Source: a bacterium
Lineage (GTDB): Bacteria; Calditrichota; Calditrichia; RBG-13-44-9
Length of the DNA stretch: 41,268 nt
Assembly: GCA_020350205.1 (NCBI GenBank)
Contig: CP070707.1
Location: 1,493,393 to 1,534,660, forward strand
Direction of reading: 5' to 3'
Shown: one piece after another, positions 1 to 8,824 of the stretch
Layout: every line of letters starts with the position of its first letter
Numbering within the stretch: the first letter of the stretch is position 1
The notes under the pieces: generated by a model
The model's input: the letters and a program-made list of their open reading frames with translations, nothing else
What the model was told of the DNA's origin: nothing
Databases searched by the model: none
Made by a program: the position numbers and the translations under genes

Positions 1-194
1 CCGAAAGTCTCAAAATATAAATTATTGGATTTAATTCTTTGTGAGATCATTTACGTTAATTTAAATCCCACAAATGTTATTTCTCACGGAAGAAAAATCC
101 AAAAGTTTTAAAAATATGTGTCGATATTTTAAATATTGTCGTATTTTTAGACAATTAGGTTTATAAAATTTAAATTTGGCGATTTTTACAACAC

Positions 195-1634
195 ATGAAT
201 CAAAAAATTATTACACGTTTTGCCCCGAGTCCTACCGGCTATCTTCATGTGGGTGGTGCCAGAACCGCACTGTTTAATTTTCTATTTGCCCGCAAAAATC
301 AGGGATTTTTTCTACTACGAATCGAAGACACAGATTTACAGCGATCCAGTTCAGACATGACCGAAAAAATACTTTCGGATTTAAACTGGATGGGTTTAGA
401 ATGGGATGGTAAAATCGTACATCAGGCACAAAATGTTGAGCGGCATCGAAAAATGGCTCACCAGATCTGGGAAAGAGGACTCGCCTATCCTTGTTTTTGT
501 AATGAAGCAGATTTGAAAATACATCGAAAAAATTACAAATATGATCGGCACTGTTTAAGGCTTACCCCGACAGAGGTTAGAGAAAGAATCGACAAAAATA
601 TCCCATATTCTTTGCGGGTTAAAATTCCTTCTGGACATACCCGTTGGATAGACTTTATTCATGGCGAAATTACAATTCAAAATGAAGAAATTGAAGATTT
701 TATTATTCTCCGTTCCGATAAAACCCCTACTTATAATCTCGCCGTTGTCGTCGATGATCATGATATGAATATCAATCATGTCATCCGGGGTGATGATCAT
801 ATCTCCAATACTCCAAAGCAAATCATTCTTTATGAATCCCTTGCATGGGATTTACCGAAATTTGCCCATATACCTCTCATTTTGGGTCCCGATAAAAAAC
901 GTCTAAGCAAAAGACATGGCGCGACTTCAGTCCATGAATATCAAAACCTGGGTATATTGCCGGAAGCTTTTTTTAATTTTCTGGCTCGATTGGGATGGAC
1001 ACCTGCTGATGACAGGGAAATCATGTCATTTGATGAAGTACTGGCTGAGTTTTCTCTTCAATCCCTCTCCAGAAAGAGTGCCATATTCGACGAAACAAAA
1101 TTAGCCTGGCTGAATCAGCAATACCTGATTCAAAAAGATACGAATCTCATCATAAAGGAGGTTCTGAATATCTGGAAAAAACAGCCATGGGGTGAATCAG
1201 TCAATCAATTATACTCTAAAAGCGAATTGGCTACCATCATAGAGCTTTTAAAAAAACGGGCAACATATCTCACAGATTTCATTGATTTAGCAGAATATTT
1301 TTTTGAAGATCCCCACTCATTTAATTCAGAAGCATTTCATAAACATATGTCGACAGAACAGAGCTGGTTTTTGCTCGAACAAGCAACAGAATCAATAAAT
1401 AAATTGAAAAGTTTTTCTGAAGAAAACCTTGAAATCGATATCCGTAAGCTTGCTGAATCCCATAGGGTATCTGCAGGTAAAATTATTCACCCTTTGCGTT
1501 TGGCCATCACGGGTCGGTCAGCCAGTCCAGGAATTTTCGAGGTAATGGATATTCTTGGCAGAGATCGTGTCATCAATCGTCTAGAATATTTTCTGGATCA
1601 GAGGGAATCGCTTCAGAGCACCCCAACAAACTAA
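195..1634 (+). CDS. gltX: Glutamyl-tRNA synthetase
   Basis: Class I aminoacyl-tRNA synthetase that charges tRNA-Glu with glutamate in the cytoplasm. The HIGH-type signature is FAPSPTGYLHVGG (residues 9-21), followed by LRIEDTD. The KMSKS-type loop is KRLSKRHG (235-242). C100, C102, Y116 and C120 match the C-x-C...Y...C zinc-binding pattern of the E. coli enzyme. The length of 479 aa is usual for bacterial GluRS. The ATG has no obvious Shine-Dalgarno sequence, but no better start keeps the conserved N-terminus. The next gene begins 7 nt after the stop, so the two are probably co-transcribed. The family call is certain; whether the enzyme is discriminating or also charges tRNA-Gln cannot be read here. 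Confidence 0.97.
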   Translation: MNQKIITRFAPSPTGYLHVGGARTALFNFLFARKNQGFFLLRIEDTDLQRSSSDMTEKILSDLNWMGLEWDGKIVHQAQNVERHRKMAHQIWERGLAYPCFCNEADLKIHRKNYKYDRHCLRLTPTEVRERIDKNIPYSLRVKIPSGHTRWIDFIHGEITIQNEEIEDFIILRSDKTPTYNLAVVVDDHDMNINHVIRGDDHISNTPKQIILYESLAWDLPKFAHIPLILGPDKKRLSKRHGATSVHEYQNLGILPEAFFNFLARLGWTPADDREIMSFDEVLAEFSLQSLSRKSAIFDETKLAWLNQQYLIQKDTNLIIKEVLNIWKKQPWGESVNQLYSKSELATIIELLKKRATYLTDFIDLAEYFFEDPHSFNSEAFHKHMSTEQSWFLLEQATESINKLKSFSEENLEIDIRKLAESHRVSAGKIIHPLRLAITGRSASPGIFEVMDILGRDRVINRLEYFLDQRESLQSTPTN

Positions 1635-1641
1635 GAGAGAT

Positions 1642-3159
1642 ATGATGAATCATTTGAAAACATTAGTGGTGGACGACCAGACTGAGATTACCTCTCACCT
1701 TCAAGAAAAGTTGAGTTTGATGGGATTACAGGTAAAATCAGCTGCAAATTATAAGGAAGCGCGTTTTCTCATCGATCACCATGATTTTGAACTGGCGATT
1801 CTTGACATATTTCTCCCAGATGGGAATGGAATAAATCTATACCGGATGTTACGGAAAAAAAATCCTGATATTTATACTATTATAATAACCGGCAATGCAA
1901 CAATTGAAAGTGCTGTCACAGCACTAAATGAAGGGGTCAATGCATATCTCGAAAAACCGTTTTCAGATGAGCAACTGCAGGGGGCTATATCCCAGGCGGA
2001 AAAAACCTTAAACTTAAAGTCCGAAAACAAAGCCCTGTTTCAAGCAATTGAGCTCAATCGTCAATTTTATGAAGATTTATTGAATTCAACCAGTGAAGCA
2101 ATTATCGTAATAGATCCCGACTACCAAATTCGTTACCGTAACCGAGCAGCTAAACACCTCTTATCACTTGAAGAGACAAGTTTTAATACCCAATATTTGC
2201 ATGAATATTTTGAAGACGGCTACAAAATTTTATCTCACATTCATCAGCAATTAATCCAGGGTAAAAACGTTGCAGGATATCGGGTGTCAATCAAGGACAA
2301 TTCCAGTAAAGCATTTGACGCTCATTTATCAGCTGATTTTCTATACGATAAAAATGATGATGTTGAAGGACTTATCATAAATTTAACGAATCCGGTAATT
2401 TACGATGATGCCTTACATCGCATATTGCGGAAGGAGAAATTAGCGACAATTGTGCATTTAGCAAATACCTTAAGTCATGAAATCCGAAATCCAATCAATA
2501 TATTATCCGGGCGCTTGCAACTTCTCGAGAGCGAGATACAAAATGCCGAGAATAAAAAATCATTTCAGAGCATTCAAAGACAAATTGACCGAATACTTCA
2601 TATTACCGAATTATTGGCCAAATTTAATCTAAGCCGTGAAGATTCGGTACCCGAAAAGTGCAATATTATAGAAATTTTTAAAAAGGTCTACAACGAAAAG
2701 ACTGCTCAGTTTAAAGATAAAAATTTCCATATAGAAAGTGCATTGCAGGGGTCCGAATTTTGGATTGAGGGTAATCAAGTTCAATTTTCTGATGCCTTTG
2801 GATATTTCCTTGATACTGTCATTGAATTAACACCTCAAGGAGAAAGACTTGAAATTACAGGGAAAGAGATCAGTTCCTATGCACATTCAAGCTGGTATGA
2901 ATTTCAGGTAATCATTCCTGGAATAAAATTGAATACCACTCAGCTCTTCGAACCTTATCAATCTATTGATATGGAGATGAATGGCTTTTTGGGATTGGGT
3001 ATGGCTATAATGCATACAATCTTCCATAATTATGGAGCCAAGATTGAATCTTTCATTCAAAATAAAGAGCAAACCCTCGTCCGAATCCGCTTTCCGGTTC
3101 TTGAAGCAAAATCATACAGTACAACAAAATCTAAATCGCGTAAAAAATCAAAAAAATAA
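1642..3159 (+). CDS. Receiver-PAS-histidine kinase-like protein with degenerate ATPase
   Basis: Cytoplasmic signalling protein without membrane segments. An N-terminal receiver domain (about 5-125) keeps D11/D12, phospho-acceptor D55, T83 and K105. A PAS domain follows (about 140-255), then a HisKA helix with H279 in LSHEIRNPIN. The catalytic domain is abnormal: the N-box position reads LDTVIELTPQG (no Asn), the DxGxG box is replaced by VIIPGIKL, and only the late GLGM is recognisable. It ends in a Lys/Ser-rich tail. Autokinase activity is therefore doubtful; it may act as a phosphatase, a scaffold or a phospho-sink. A gagag motif precedes two tandem ATGs (1642, 1645). It lies 17 nt upstream of the NtrC-type regulator, its likely partner. 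Domain order is clear; loss of activity is inferred. Confidence 0.85.
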   Translation: MMNHLKTLVVDDQTEITSHLQEKLSLMGLQVKSAANYKEARFLIDHHDFELAILDIFLPDGNGINLYRMLRKKNPDIYTIIITGNATIESAVTALNEGVNAYLEKPFSDEQLQGAISQAEKTLNLKSENKALFQAIELNRQFYEDLLNSTSEAIIVIDPDYQIRYRNRAAKHLLSLEETSFNTQYLHEYFEDGYKILSHIHQQLIQGKNVAGYRVSIKDNSSKAFDAHLSADFLYDKNDDVEGLIINLTNPVIYDDALHRILRKEKLATIVHLANTLSHEIRNPINILSGRLQLLESEIQNAENKKSFQSIQRQIDRILHITELLAKFNLSREDSVPEKCNIIEIFKKVYNEKTAQFKDKNFHIESALQGSEFWIEGNQVQFSDAFGYFLDTVIELTPQGERLEITGKEISSYAHSSWYEFQVIIPGIKLNTTQLFEPYQSIDMEMNGFLGLGMAIMHTIFHNYGAKIESFIQNKEQTLVRIRFPVLEAKSYSTTKSKSRKKSKK

Positions 3160-3176
3160 CCCGAGGAGTCAGCACA

Positions 3177-4535
3177 TTGAAAACCAGTATATTAATTGTA
3201 GATGATGAGATGGATGCGCTGGATCTCATGGAAGAATTATTTATCAAACACGGCTATGAAACCTATACGGCGAGTAATGGTGTTGAAGCCTTGAATATCA
3301 TAAATCAGAATGAACCTGATATTGTCATATCAGATATGGTTATGCCTGAGATGGATGGCTTAAAATTATTGGACATGGTCAGTAAAAAGCATCCTGAGAT
3401 ATCAGTCATTATGATCACAGCACATGGAACAATCGAGACGGCCGTTGAGACCATGAAGAAAGGGGCACGAGATTATATTTTAAAACCCTTACGTCTGGAT
3501 GAAATTTTGGCCAAAGTAGAAACCATCTCACAACTGAAATCTTTAATGAAAGAAAATCAGTACCTTAGAGAAAAACTTTCTCAAAAATATAATTTTAACA
3601 ATATCATTGGCAAGAATCGAAAAATGCTGGAATTATTTGATCTTGTAAAAGATATTGCAAAAACCAACTCTACGATCCTTATCAATGGAGAAAGTGGAAC
3701 CGGTAAAGAATTAATCGCTAATGCGCTACATTTTAACAGTGACCGGGTCAAAAAACCCTTCGTCAAGGTCAATTGCGGCGTTCTGGCGGAAAATCTTCTC
3801 GAAAGCGAACTTTTTGGACATGTAAAAGGTTCTTTCACCGGTGCCATAAAAGACAAATTGGGACGATTTGAGATTTCTAATGGAGGTACAATTTTTCTGG
3901 ATGAAATCGGAGATATCTCTCCAAATATGCAATTAAAACTTTTACGTGTACTGCAGGAGGGAGAATTCGAGAGAGTGGGTGGCACTGAAACTATCAAAGT
4001 CGATGTCAGGATTATTGCGGCAACAAATAGAGATCTCGCAAATATGATGATGAAAGGTGAATTTCGCCAGGATTTATATTACAGATTAAATGTGATTCCG
4101 CTTGAGGTTCCCCCCTTAAGAGAAAGAAAAGACGACATCCCGCTGCTTGTATCTCACTTCCTCGATAAATTCAATAAACAGTTTAATAAAAGAATCGATA
4201 TCATTGAAGATGATGCCCTCAAATATCTTCAGAATTATGGATGGCCTGGAAATATAAGGGAGCTTGAAAATCTGATTGAAAGGTCTGTCGTTTTAAATAA
4301 AACCGGGAAACTAACGTTGAAAGATTTTCCCAATTATGTCACTCAAAATGAAGAAGAAATCAACTTTGAGATTCCTTCAGATGGTTTGCTTACTGAAGCA
4401 GTGGATCATTATGAAAAACAAATTATTTTAAAAGCACTAAAGGAAAATAATTTTAACAAACTCCGGACTGCCGAGAAGCTTGGAATCCATCGGAGTACTT
4501 TTATGTCAAAACTTAAAAAATATGATATTAATTAG
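3177..4535 (+). CDS. NtrC-family sigma-54-dependent response regulator
   Basis: DNA-binding activator that uses ATP to remodel sigma-54 RNA polymerase at enhancer-dependent promoters. Domains: receiver (1-120) with D9/D10, D53 and K103; AAA+ domain with Walker A GESGTGKE (171-178), sigma-54-contact loop GSFTGA (218-223, Ser for the usual Ala), Walker B GTIFLDEIG (237-245) and the GWPGNIRELEN segment (355-365); a C-terminal Fis-type helix-turn-helix (about 424-450). TTG start, chosen because gaggag lies at 3163-3168 with 8 nt spacing and the receiver begins at once. It follows the receiver-kinase protein by 17 nt, suggesting a cognate pair. Target genes are unknown. Confidence 0.95.
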   Translation: MKTSILIVDDEMDALDLMEELFIKHGYETYTASNGVEALNIINQNEPDIVISDMVMPEMDGLKLLDMVSKKHPEISVIMITAHGTIETAVETMKKGARDYILKPLRLDEILAKVETISQLKSLMKENQYLREKLSQKYNFNNIIGKNRKMLELFDLVKDIAKTNSTILINGESGTGKELIANALHFNSDRVKKPFVKVNCGVLAENLLESELFGHVKGSFTGAIKDKLGRFEISNGGTIFLDEIGDISPNMQLKLLRVLQEGEFERVGGTETIKVDVRIIAATNRDLANMMMKGEFRQDLYYRLNVIPLEVPPLRERKDDIPLLVSHFLDKFNKQFNKRIDIIEDDALKYLQNYGWPGNIRELENLIERSVVLNKTGKLTLKDFPNYVTQNEEEINFEIPSDGLLTEAVDHYEKQIILKALKENNFNKLRTAEKLGIHRSTFMSKLKKYDIN

Positions 4536-4583
4536 GTAAGCTAGAAAATATAAATAGCTAGTCGGACAGTAAATCCAGCCTTA

Positions 4584-5969
4584 TTAATACTGCTTAAATG
4601 CCTTACGTTTATCCATTCTGTTTGTTATTGATCGATAAATCAGCAATAATAGAAATGCCAACAAGCCGATCGCTACAAAATAATACCAAATATAATAGGC
4701 ATTGCCATAGAATTGCTCTAATTGCTCTGGTGTAAGTAATGATCGGGGATCTAGTCCTAGCTGGTCAATTTGTGCAACCTGAGCGGGTAAGAGAATTTTC
4801 TTGGGATCCGGACAGTATATATCTAATAAATAGCCACTCAGTGCAAAACCGAACAACCATGCAAAAAATGTATGGATATGAGCATAACCCAGATAAAGAC
4901 CTTCGAGACCTTTGGGAGCCTGGTTTGAGGCAAATTCGTAGTAACGGGGCGATAAAAAACACTCTGCAATACCCTGTAACGCAATTCCGATAATCATCAT
5001 TACAGTTATGGGATGAAGACTAAAAATCCCGAAGAAATTAACACTCTGGCCGGTTAAGTTTTCCAATACCGGGCTCAGAGAGATGGAGAGTGCAGAGAGC
5101 GGGATGATGGCAAGTGATATTCCTATGGCACTGACTGGACTAATTTTACGGACCAGGTGGGTTATCGGTACCACTAATAAGACCACCATCAGTGGATTAA
5201 CATTTGCATACCATTCGGGAGCCGCATGTGATCCAACCATTCGTAACGTATATTTTGGCATAGTGGCATAGAGTTGCCCCTGTATGAGCCAAAATCCGGC
5301 AACAATTAAAATTAATATGATAAATCTAACATTTGTCAAAACTTCTCTAAATCCCACAAGAATTTCTTTGAATTTTTTTCCTTCCTCAGAGGTTTCAATT
5401 CCTTTATAAAAGAAAAATACAATAAATAGTGCAATTAAAGAGATAACTGCAGCATAGAAATTGATGTATTCCAATCCCAACTCAGTACGAAGTGGTTTTG
5501 CAAAGGTCTTTCCACTAAAGGACCCTATATTTACCATCTGATAAAAAAGTGAATATCCCCTTGCCCGATTGATTTGATCAGTTGTTTTGGCTACAGTACC
5601 AGAAATCACCGGTTTAATGAAAGAACCGCCAGCAACAATACATAATAAGGAGGCAATTGAAAAAGACTTTACAGGCAGAGCTCCCAAAAAGGCATAACCA
5701 ACAGAAAGTAAAAAGAAAGCCAGCAGCAAAGCATTTCTAAACCCCATTTTATCAGCTAAAGCCCCATTAAATATGGGACCCAGGTAGAGGAGAGCTGCAA
5801 AGGCTCCTCCAATCCAGCCGGCCTCAATATCTGAAAAACCGACTACATCTGTCAGGAATACCACGAGTGTGATAAACATCCCGTAATAAGCAGCACGTTC
5901 AAAAAGTTCAATGATGTTAGCAATCCAAAAAACCTTAGGGAATTTCCAGGTTAGCTGTCCCTCTTCCAT
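4584..5969 (-). CDS. POT-family (proton-dependent oligopeptide) MFS transporter
   Basis: Inner-membrane protein of 461 aa with about 12 or more hydrophobic segments. Near the N-terminus ELFERAAYYGM (21-31) matches the ExxERFxYYG signature of proton-coupled peptide transporters, where the Glu and Arg residues couple protons to substrate. LADKMGFRNALL is the major-facilitator loop 2-3 motif. Proton-driven di/tripeptide uptake is the family function; the exact substrate cannot be read, and the protein lies at the diverged edge of the family. An AGGAG lies 9 nt before the ATG. It converges with the NtrC-type gene over a 48-nt gap with no clear terminator. Confidence 0.82.
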   Translation of the reverse strand: MEEGQLTWKFPKVFWIANIIELFERAAYYGMFITLVVFLTDVVGFSDIEAGWIGGAFAALLYLGPIFNGALADKMGFRNALLLAFFLLSVGYAFLGALPVKSFSIASLLCIVAGGSFIKPVISGTVAKTTDQINRARGYSLFYQMVNIGSFSGKTFAKPLRTELGLEYINFYAAVISLIALFIVFFFYKGIETSEEGKKFKEILVGFREVLTNVRFIILILIVAGFWLIQGQLYATMPKYTLRMVGSHAAPEWYANVNPLMVVLLVVPITHLVRKISPVSAIGISLAIIPLSALSISLSPVLENLTGQSVNFFGIFSLHPITVMMIIGIALQGIAECFLSPRYYEFASNQAPKGLEGLYLGYAHIHTFFAWLFGFALSGYLLDIYCPDPKKILLPAQVAQIDQLGLDPRSLLTPEQLEQFYGNAYYIWYYFVAIGLLAFLLLLIYRSITNRMDKRKAFKQY

Positions 5970-6055
5970 TAGTCAAAACTCCTGACATTTTGAATTATCA
6001 CAAATACCCTCATTCATCACTAAAATATTTATTGAGTTAGATGGGATGAGCTAAA

Positions 6056-8689
6056 TTATTGTTGCTTTTCACTGACAAGCCTTTTCAACAGGGAGATAGC
6101 AGCTTGTAGTTTCTCTAGATTTTTACCACCTGCCGTTGCCATATGTGGTCTTCCCCCACCTCCTCCTCCGGTAACTTTTGCTATTTCTTTGACCAAATTT
6201 CCGGCATGGAATCCCCGGTCAACTAAATCATCAGTAATGGTGAGAATAAAATTCAATTTATCAGGCGTTCTAATAATCATCAAAAGTACAGCTGAAGTAG
6301 AGGTTTGTCTGAATTTATCCGCAGCGTCCTTGAGCAAATCGATATCACTATCCTCAAAATGAAGAATGGCCAGTTTAACCTGACCTATCAATTCAGCGTC
6401 ATTCAATACATTCTCGACCTGATCGATAGCTTGTTCAGCATTGATTTTTTGGAGACGCCGATCCAAATGATGTATTTCTTCCTTTAATTTTTTAATTTCT
6501 TCCGGTAGCTCTTCGAGGGAAATGTTCAGCAATTGACCAATTCGAGACAATATATCTCGATTTTTTTGGACTAATTCTGTTGCTTTAGGGCCCGTTACCG
6601 CCTCAATCCTTCTAATACCACTGGCGATACTTGACTCCTGAACAATGATAAATGATCCTATTTGCCCGGTCCTATTGACATGAGTCCCTCCACAAAGTTC
6701 TTTACTAAAGCCAGGAACACTGACAACTCTTACCTGCTCACCGTATTTTTCCCCAAAAAGAGCAATAACTCCCTGTTGCTTGGCATGATCAAAATCAGTA
6801 TAAAATATTTCCAGAGTAGAGTCCTTTCGGATCTGATCATTCACGATCGATTCAATTTTTTCTAATTCATCCTGTTCAATTTTTTTAAAATGTTTAAAAT
6901 CAAATCGAAGTCGTTCCGGAGTCACCAAAGAACCGGCTTGTTCCACATGATCCCCTAATACCCGACGTAGGGCTTCATGAAGCAAATGCGTAGATGTATG
7001 ATTGTACATTGTCGGAAATCGGCTGTTTTTGTCTACTTTGGCAATAACCTCGCAGTGAATAATATTTATGGCAGGGTCTCCTTCACAGACATGAATTATT
7101 TCCTGACCTTCTTTCCTTACATCAACAACATCAAATATTCCTTTCTCAAGAATGATCACACCCTTATCTGCAACCTGTCCCCCACTTTCTGCATAGAATG
7201 GAGTTTCTGTCAGAATCAGATGATACTGGCCATCCTTCAGGGCAAATTTGCAAATTTCTGATTTGAGCTCAAGCGTATCATAACCGATAAAATGGGAATT
7301 TGATGAACAGTGTTTTAGAACATTCCAATTATCGATGTGGTCGTACTGGGTCACAAATTTTCCTGCTTTTCTGGCCCGTTCTCTTTGGATTTCCATTTCT
7401 TTATCAAATCCCTCTTCATCAAGAGTTAAATTATTTTCAACAGCCAAAACCCGGGTTAGATCCGGTGGAAAACCATAAGTGTCATATAATCGAAACACAT
7501 CCTTTCCAGAAATTTGGTTACCGCTTTTATTCTGTGTCTTTTTTACAATATCTGCAAAAATTTCTAAACCACGATCCAACGTCTTATTAAAATTTTCCTC
7601 TTCCGACCGCACAACATCCATGACGTAAGCATACCTTTCCTTTATCTCAGGAAAGGCTTCTCCCATAATCTCTAATACGACCGGAATCAGTTCAAAGATA
7701 AATGGTTTGTGTATTCCCAGTTTTCTAGCATATCGTGACGCCCGGCGCAAAATTCTTCGTAATACATAGCCCCTCCCCTCGTTCGAGGGTAATACCCCGT
7801 CAGTAATCGCAAAAGTCAGCATCCGGATATGATCCGCTAATACTCGAAATGCAATTTTCTGAGATTCGGTGGCACTTCGATATTGAATTCCTGTAATCGA
7901 TTCAGTCTTTTCCATAATGGGTAGAAAAAGATCAGAATCATAGTTCGACTGTAAATTTTGCAAGACTGCCACAACCCGTTCAAAGCCCATTCCGGTATCA
8001 ATATGTTTATGAGGTAAAGGATGAAGTACACCGCTCTCATCACGATTAAACTGAATGAATACCAGATTCCAAAGTTCAATGAAACGACTACAGCCGCCAT
8101 TTACTTTACACTGATGCCCCTGAAGATGCACCTTATCACAAAATTCAGGTCCCAGATCGATATGAATTTCTGAAGAAGGTCCGCATGGCCCGGTCTCCCC
8201 CATTTCCCAGAAATTATCTTTTTCTCCAAAACGGATTACCTTTTTTTTATCGATATCGGTTAGAGTTTTCCAAATATGTTCTGCTTCATTATCATCCTGA
8301 TATACTGTTGCCCATAATTTGTCTTTTGGAATACCCCAGACAGAGGTAAATAATTCCCAGGCCCACTCAATTGCCTCTTTTTTATAATAGTCCCCAAATG
8401 ACCAATTGCCGAGCATTTCAAAAAAAGTATGGTGATATGTATCATATCCCACCTCATCCAAATCATTATGTTTCCCGCTTACTCTGATACATTTTTGTGA
8501 ATTTACGGCACGACTGTAGGAACGATTACCTTTTCCCAAAAAGACATCTTTAAACTGATTCATGCCCGCATTTGTAAAGAGTAAAGTAGGATCATCATGA
8601 GGGAATACGGGTGAACTGGGTACAAATGTATGATTCTTACTCTCAAAAAATTCTATAAATTCTTTACGAATAAGTTTCGAACTTTTCAT
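6056..8689 (-). CDS. alaS: Alanyl-tRNA synthetase
   Basis: Class II synthetase charging tRNA-Ala, with its own editing activity. From the ATG at 8689 (877 aa) it has the N-terminal catalytic core (TNAGMNQFKDVF, TFFEMLGNWSFGDYYKKEA, GYVLRRILRRA), the editing site HTSTH (about 564-568) with the CGGTH zinc motif (about 666-670), and a C-terminal C-Ala domain with a glycine run (about 841-847). Length and order are normal. A GTG nine bases upstream (8698) would add three residues. I prefer the ATG because AGGTGA sits 5-8 nt before it and AlaRS normally begins close to MxSxxIRxxF. No T-box-like leader was recognised in the 126 nt separating it from the upstream kinase. Confidence 0.97.
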   Translation of the reverse strand: MKSSKLIRKEFIEFFESKNHTFVPSSPVFPHDDPTLLFTNAGMNQFKDVFLGKGNRSYSRAVNSQKCIRVSGKHNDLDEVGYDTYHHTFFEMLGNWSFGDYYKKEAIEWAWELFTSVWGIPKDKLWATVYQDDNEAEHIWKTLTDIDKKKVIRFGEKDNFWEMGETGPCGPSSEIHIDLGPEFCDKVHLQGHQCKVNGGCSRFIELWNLVFIQFNRDESGVLHPLPHKHIDTGMGFERVVAVLQNLQSNYDSDLFLPIMEKTESITGIQYRSATESQKIAFRVLADHIRMLTFAITDGVLPSNEGRGYVLRRILRRASRYARKLGIHKPFIFELIPVVLEIMGEAFPEIKERYAYVMDVVRSEEENFNKTLDRGLEIFADIVKKTQNKSGNQISGKDVFRLYDTYGFPPDLTRVLAVENNLTLDEEGFDKEMEIQRERARKAGKFVTQYDHIDNWNVLKHCSSNSHFIGYDTLELKSEICKFALKDGQYHLILTETPFYAESGGQVADKGVIILEKGIFDVVDVRKEGQEIIHVCEGDPAINIIHCEVIAKVDKNSRFPTMYNHTSTHLLHEALRRVLGDHVEQAGSLVTPERLRFDFKHFKKIEQDELEKIESIVNDQIRKDSTLEIFYTDFDHAKQQGVIALFGEKYGEQVRVVSVPGFSKELCGGTHVNRTGQIGSFIIVQESSIASGIRRIEAVTGPKATELVQKNRDILSRIGQLLNISLEELPEEIKKLKEEIHHLDRRLQKINAEQAIDQVENVLNDAELIGQVKLAILHFEDSDIDLLKDAADKFRQTSTSAVLLMIIRTPDKLNFILTITDDLVDRGFHAGNLVKEIAKVTGGGGGGRPHMATAGGKNLEKLQAAISLLKRLVSEKQQ

Positions 8690-8824
8690 TCCTTTCACCT
8701 ATTGCCTAAGACTTTGTTGTTCTAATGAATAAATAATGTATAAAATATTTAAAAAATATAGATAGCATGCTTTGATAAGGCAAGGGAATAAAATTGCAGG
8801 AAGTCCTGAAAGGTATATTTATTA

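Noticed and set aside
3581..3997. Antisense open frame inside the NtrC-type regulator
   Set aside because: It lies within the AAA+ domain, with no ribosome site and no recognisable protein; it is a shadow of codon bias.
8797..8808. CAGGAAGTCCTG hairpin after the membrane hybrid kinase
   Set aside because: The stem is only four to five pairs around a very small loop and the T-run is interrupted, so it is not a convincing terminator.
8699..8824. T-box or other amino-acid leader before alaS
   Set aside because: No conserved T-box sequence or terminator-antiterminator pair is present in the short AT-rich spacer.
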